64,000 nt of DNA from NCBI RefSeq assembly GCF_040183065.1, contig NC_091117.1:106513501-106577500 (forward strand). The letters run 5' to 3'. The position numbers were made by a program, and so were the translations under genes. The first letter of the stretch is position 1, and each line of letters opens with the position of its first letter. The notes beneath the pieces were generated by a model. The model had not been told where the DNA came from. It was given only the letters and a program-made list of their open reading frames with translations, and made no database searches. Below are positions 61,470 through 64,000 of this stretch, in pieces. Source of the stretch: Periplaneta americana (Eukaryota; Arthropoda; Insecta; Blattodea; Blattidae).

Positions 61470-63987
61470 GTGAAAAATATGGCAGAGCAAGTTTCTGGAG
61501 AGGTTTGTGTTGAAAATGACTGTGTAGTAGAAGGTTTATTAAAAGTGCCTTTTAACCGTCGTACATACAACGAGAAAGTTGAAATTGTGAAAATGGAAAG
61601 ACCAACTCCTGAGTTAAATTTGTCCATGGACGTAAAAGAAAAACAGCGTGAGTACACACGCCATTTCACTTCAACATCATATGGTAAATGGAATTGGTTG
61701 TGTGGTAGTTCTAAACTGTCTAAACTATTTGCTGGCCATGTTTGTTATTTAGCCGCGAAACTAATGTGTGGTCAAAAGAGGGGTTTTCTAATATGAACTC
61801 CCTTCGAACGGCAGTCCTAAAACACAACAAATCAAAAGCTCATATTTGTAGTAGCATGAACTTAGCAAACTTTGGGAAGACAAGAATTGATTTACAGCTA
61901 GATAAGCAAAAAGCTCTACACATCAACCAACACAATGCTCTTGTGAAAAAAAATCAGGAGATCTTACTGCGTCTTATTAACGCAGTCTGCTTTCTAGGAA
62001 AACAAGAATTGGCTTTTCGGGGTCATAACGAGAGTGTGGAATCAGACAATAGAGGAAACTGTATTGAATATTTAAGTTCCTTAAGTGAATTTGACCATTT
62101 ACTGGCCAATCATCTTGAGAGTTCAACAGTATTTCGTGGTACTTATCCTGCAATTCAGAATGACTTAATATTTGCTATAAGTGGGGTTATGATAAAGAAC
62201 ATAAAATCTGAAATAGAAGAAGCACCTTTTGTGGCCATTGTTGTTGATGAAACAAGTGACTGCTCTAATCAGAGTCAACTGTCCACTGTTTTAAGTTACG
62301 TCGACAGTACTGCCAGTGTTCAAGAACGGTTTATAGGATTCACAAACGTCAGTTCGGGCAGAACTGCTGCTGCTTTGTTTAAACAAAGTTTACTGCATGT
62401 GGAAGATGTTATAGCAGAATACAATATCGGCAATAAGTTAATTGACAGACATACGATGGTGCTTCAGTTATGGCGGGAAATATTAATGGCTTAAAAACAA
62501 AAGTTCAAGAAAAGTATCCTCAAGCATTATTTGTACATTGTTACAGCCATGTTCTCAATTTAGTTTTGCAACAGACTACTTTACCCATTCCAGAATGCCG
62601 CATTTTTTTCAAAACACTGTCGGGTTTAGCTGCATTTTTCTCATCATCTCCTAAAAGATAAGAAAAACTCAAATCATTTATGAACAAGAAACTCCCAAAA
62701 GTAGCACCAACTACATGGAATTTTACATCTCGGCTTGTAAATACAGTAAAGGAATACAGAGAACAACTGACTGCTTTCTTTGAAAATATCATTTGTAATG
62801 ACTCTGAAGAAAACTGGGATGATGATGTAATTGTGCAGGCTCAAGGATATTTGTATTTTTTCACACAGTTTCAGAATATATTTCTTCTTGAAGTCTATGC
62901 TAGAGTGTTCGCACATACAGATGTGCTCTACAATATTCTTCAGACAAAAAGTCTAGACATAGCATACTGCTTGCAAGAGGTATCAAAGTTAAAAAATACT
63001 ATATCCGAGTTCAGACGTAGTGGGTTTCCGTCCATATGGAGTAATATGGAAAATGAAAATTCTTCAGCCAATGCAATGGAACCACCATTAAAGCGAAGAA
63101 AAGGAAATGATGAATTGAAATACAGGCAGCTGTACTACAGCATACTAGATCGTATCATCATCATCATCATTGGCATTACGGCCCTTATAGTTTAGCCTTA
63201 GCCTCCCTCAGAACATCCGACCAATCACTCCTGTCTAATGCTCGTATTCTCCATCTTCTAATTCCAGCTTTTGTTAGGTCAGCCTGAACATCATCCAACC
63301 ATCTCAATTTAGGTCGTCCGACTTTCCTTCTTCCTACTGGCAATGCATCTAGTAGAGCTTTGGGTGTGCGATTGTCTCCATCCTGGCTACGTGTCCCAGC
63401 CACTCTAACCTCCTGAGTTTTATGTCAACAACAATGTTAGTATACTAGATCGTATGCACATGGAAATTACTGACAGAGTTTCTGATTATGGAAAGCTTCA
63501 GTTCACACATCTCCTAGATTCTCAAAAATTTTCTGCTTATGGAGAGAACTTCCCGAATGAGGCACTAAACAAATTATTTCAGTCCTATAACAGTCACTTT
63601 GATCAAGTACGTTTGAAAAATGAATTAAGTGTAATATATTCAGCAGAAGTCTTTGATTTTTCGAACAAACCTATCCATGAAATATTATCTGCTATATATG
63701 AAAACCAGCTGAACCAAGTTATTCCTGAAGTCCTTAAATTGGCAACGCTAATTGTGACAATACCAGCTACGTCAGCATCGGTAGAAAGAACATTTTCTGC
63801 GTTGAAGAGAATAAAATCTTACTGTAGATCAACTCATACACAAGAACGTTTATCCGGCTTGGCACTGATGTCCATTGAAAAGTCATTTCTACAGAAACTT
63901 CGCAAGCGGCCCAACTGTAATTTCAATGACGAAGTCATCAGTGTATTTTCGTCCCAATCAAGACGTCTGGAATTCACATATAAATAG
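61470..63987 (+). pseudogene. ZMYM1-like (DUF4371) hAT transposase pseudogene
   Basis: Parts in order: a TTF-type finger region (REYTRHFTSTSYGKWNWLCG, then after a 1-base loss near 61730 LLFSRETNVWSKEGFSNMNS and HNKSKAHICSS); DUF4371 (LAFRGHNESVESDNRGN, ESSTVFRGTYPAIQNDLIFA, VAIVVDETSDCSNQSQLS with the first catalytic Asp); after a second 1-base loss near 62446, YDGASVMAGNINGLKTKVQ and PQALFVHCYSHVLNLVLQQT; a stop at 62659; LPKVAPTTWNFTSRLVNTVK; a 286-bp LINE insertion; and the dimerisation region SVERTFSALKRIKSYCRSTH, TQERLSGLALMSIEKSF. The two indels, one stop and one insertion are the only visible lesions, so it died fairly recently. Full length would be about 740 residues. Confidence 0.9.
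63142..63455 (-). mobile_element. Truncated LINE inside the hAT pseudogene, with 14-bp target duplications
   Basis: ATACTAGATCGTAT occurs at 63142-63155 and 63442-63455. The 286-bp insert between them is a minus-strand LINE 3' end. Its 72-codon ORF (63185-63403) reads RTPKALLDALPVGRRKVGRP, KLRWLDDVQADLTKAGIRRW and RSDWSDVLREAKAKL, a common ORF2 C-terminus, followed by an ATGATGATG tail. The insert plus one duplication is 300 bp, so the hAT frame is the same on both sides. Confidence 0.9.
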
Positions 63988-64000
63988 GTAAGGAATTTTG

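Larger units (their letters stand above)
60976..64000 (+). mobile_element. hAT element (ZMYM1-like), right end beyond the window
   Basis: The preceding repeat breaks off at TTTATTTTAA and new sequence begins CTGGGGCGTATTTTGCGG, a hAT-like terminus. A plus-strand transposase pseudogene fills 61470-63987. The 3' TIR would lie to the right of 64000, so the target duplication cannot be checked. The sequence from 61130 to 61330 is C+G-richer and may be its promoter region. Confidence 0.75.

Overview
This is a window of repeat-rich, A+T-rich animal nuclear DNA, almost certainly from an arthropod. I favour a cockroach (Blattodea, possibly Periplaneta americana) because several SINE, LINE and DNA-transposon families here look like ones I recall from that genome. 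That identification rests on memory and inference and was not searched. I see no intron-containing host gene, rRNA gene or functional tRNA gene anywhere in the 64 kb. Nearly everything that can be named is a transposable element or a simple repeat. Only one long open reading frame (52799-54319) looks undamaged.

Layout. 1-13.6 kb: a MITE, Helitron scraps, SINE bodies, transposase C-terminal and mariner debris, a LINE reverse-transcriptase tail, and microsatellites. 13.7-24.0 kb: two inverted copies of a non-coding terminal-inverted-repeat (TIR) element. One copy carries a 3.4-kb non-autonomous Helitron and the other is still empty at that site, so the Helitron ends (TC...CTAG, inserted between A and T) can be read directly. 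Several tRNA-derived SINEs lie between them. 25.3-28.9 kb: a pogo-like element with repeated subterminal words, holding a dead mariner. 29.5-33.6 kb: a Jockey/CR1-like LINE tail, then a PIF/Harbinger-derived element that contains a satellite of about 140-bp monomers and a SINE. 34.1-35.9 kb: a pyrimidine-rich 20-bp minisatellite with a 240-bp higher-order repeat. 38.2-43.4 kb: a second pogo-like element holding a P-like element (8-bp target duplication, itself holding a LINE) and a small hAT (8-bp target duplication). 45.4-50.9 kb: a hAT with 8-bp target duplication holding a mariner and a minus-strand Helitron. 52.2-56.3 kb: another hAT with 8-bp target duplication holding SINEs, one of which holds an ORF1-only LINE-derived element. 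56.3-60.6 kb: MITE, SINE, microsatellites and a LINE fragment. 60.6-64.0 kb: a Helitron end broken by a ZMYM1-like hAT whose transposase pseudogene runs to the right edge.

How the parts relate. The window is a stack of insertions within insertions, and the junctions give the order of events. At least nine insertions can be bounded by target duplications, matching TIRs or empty-site comparison, all within this sequence. The most unusual items are: the ORF1-only element at 52811-55178, whose protein starts with a 2A-like NPGP motif and whose ATG lies in the target-site duplication; the Helitron filled/empty site pair; and three clusters of family-specific repeated words (GGCTGACAC, GGGGCAAGTGC, TGCTAAGTCA), two of them in pogo-like elements.
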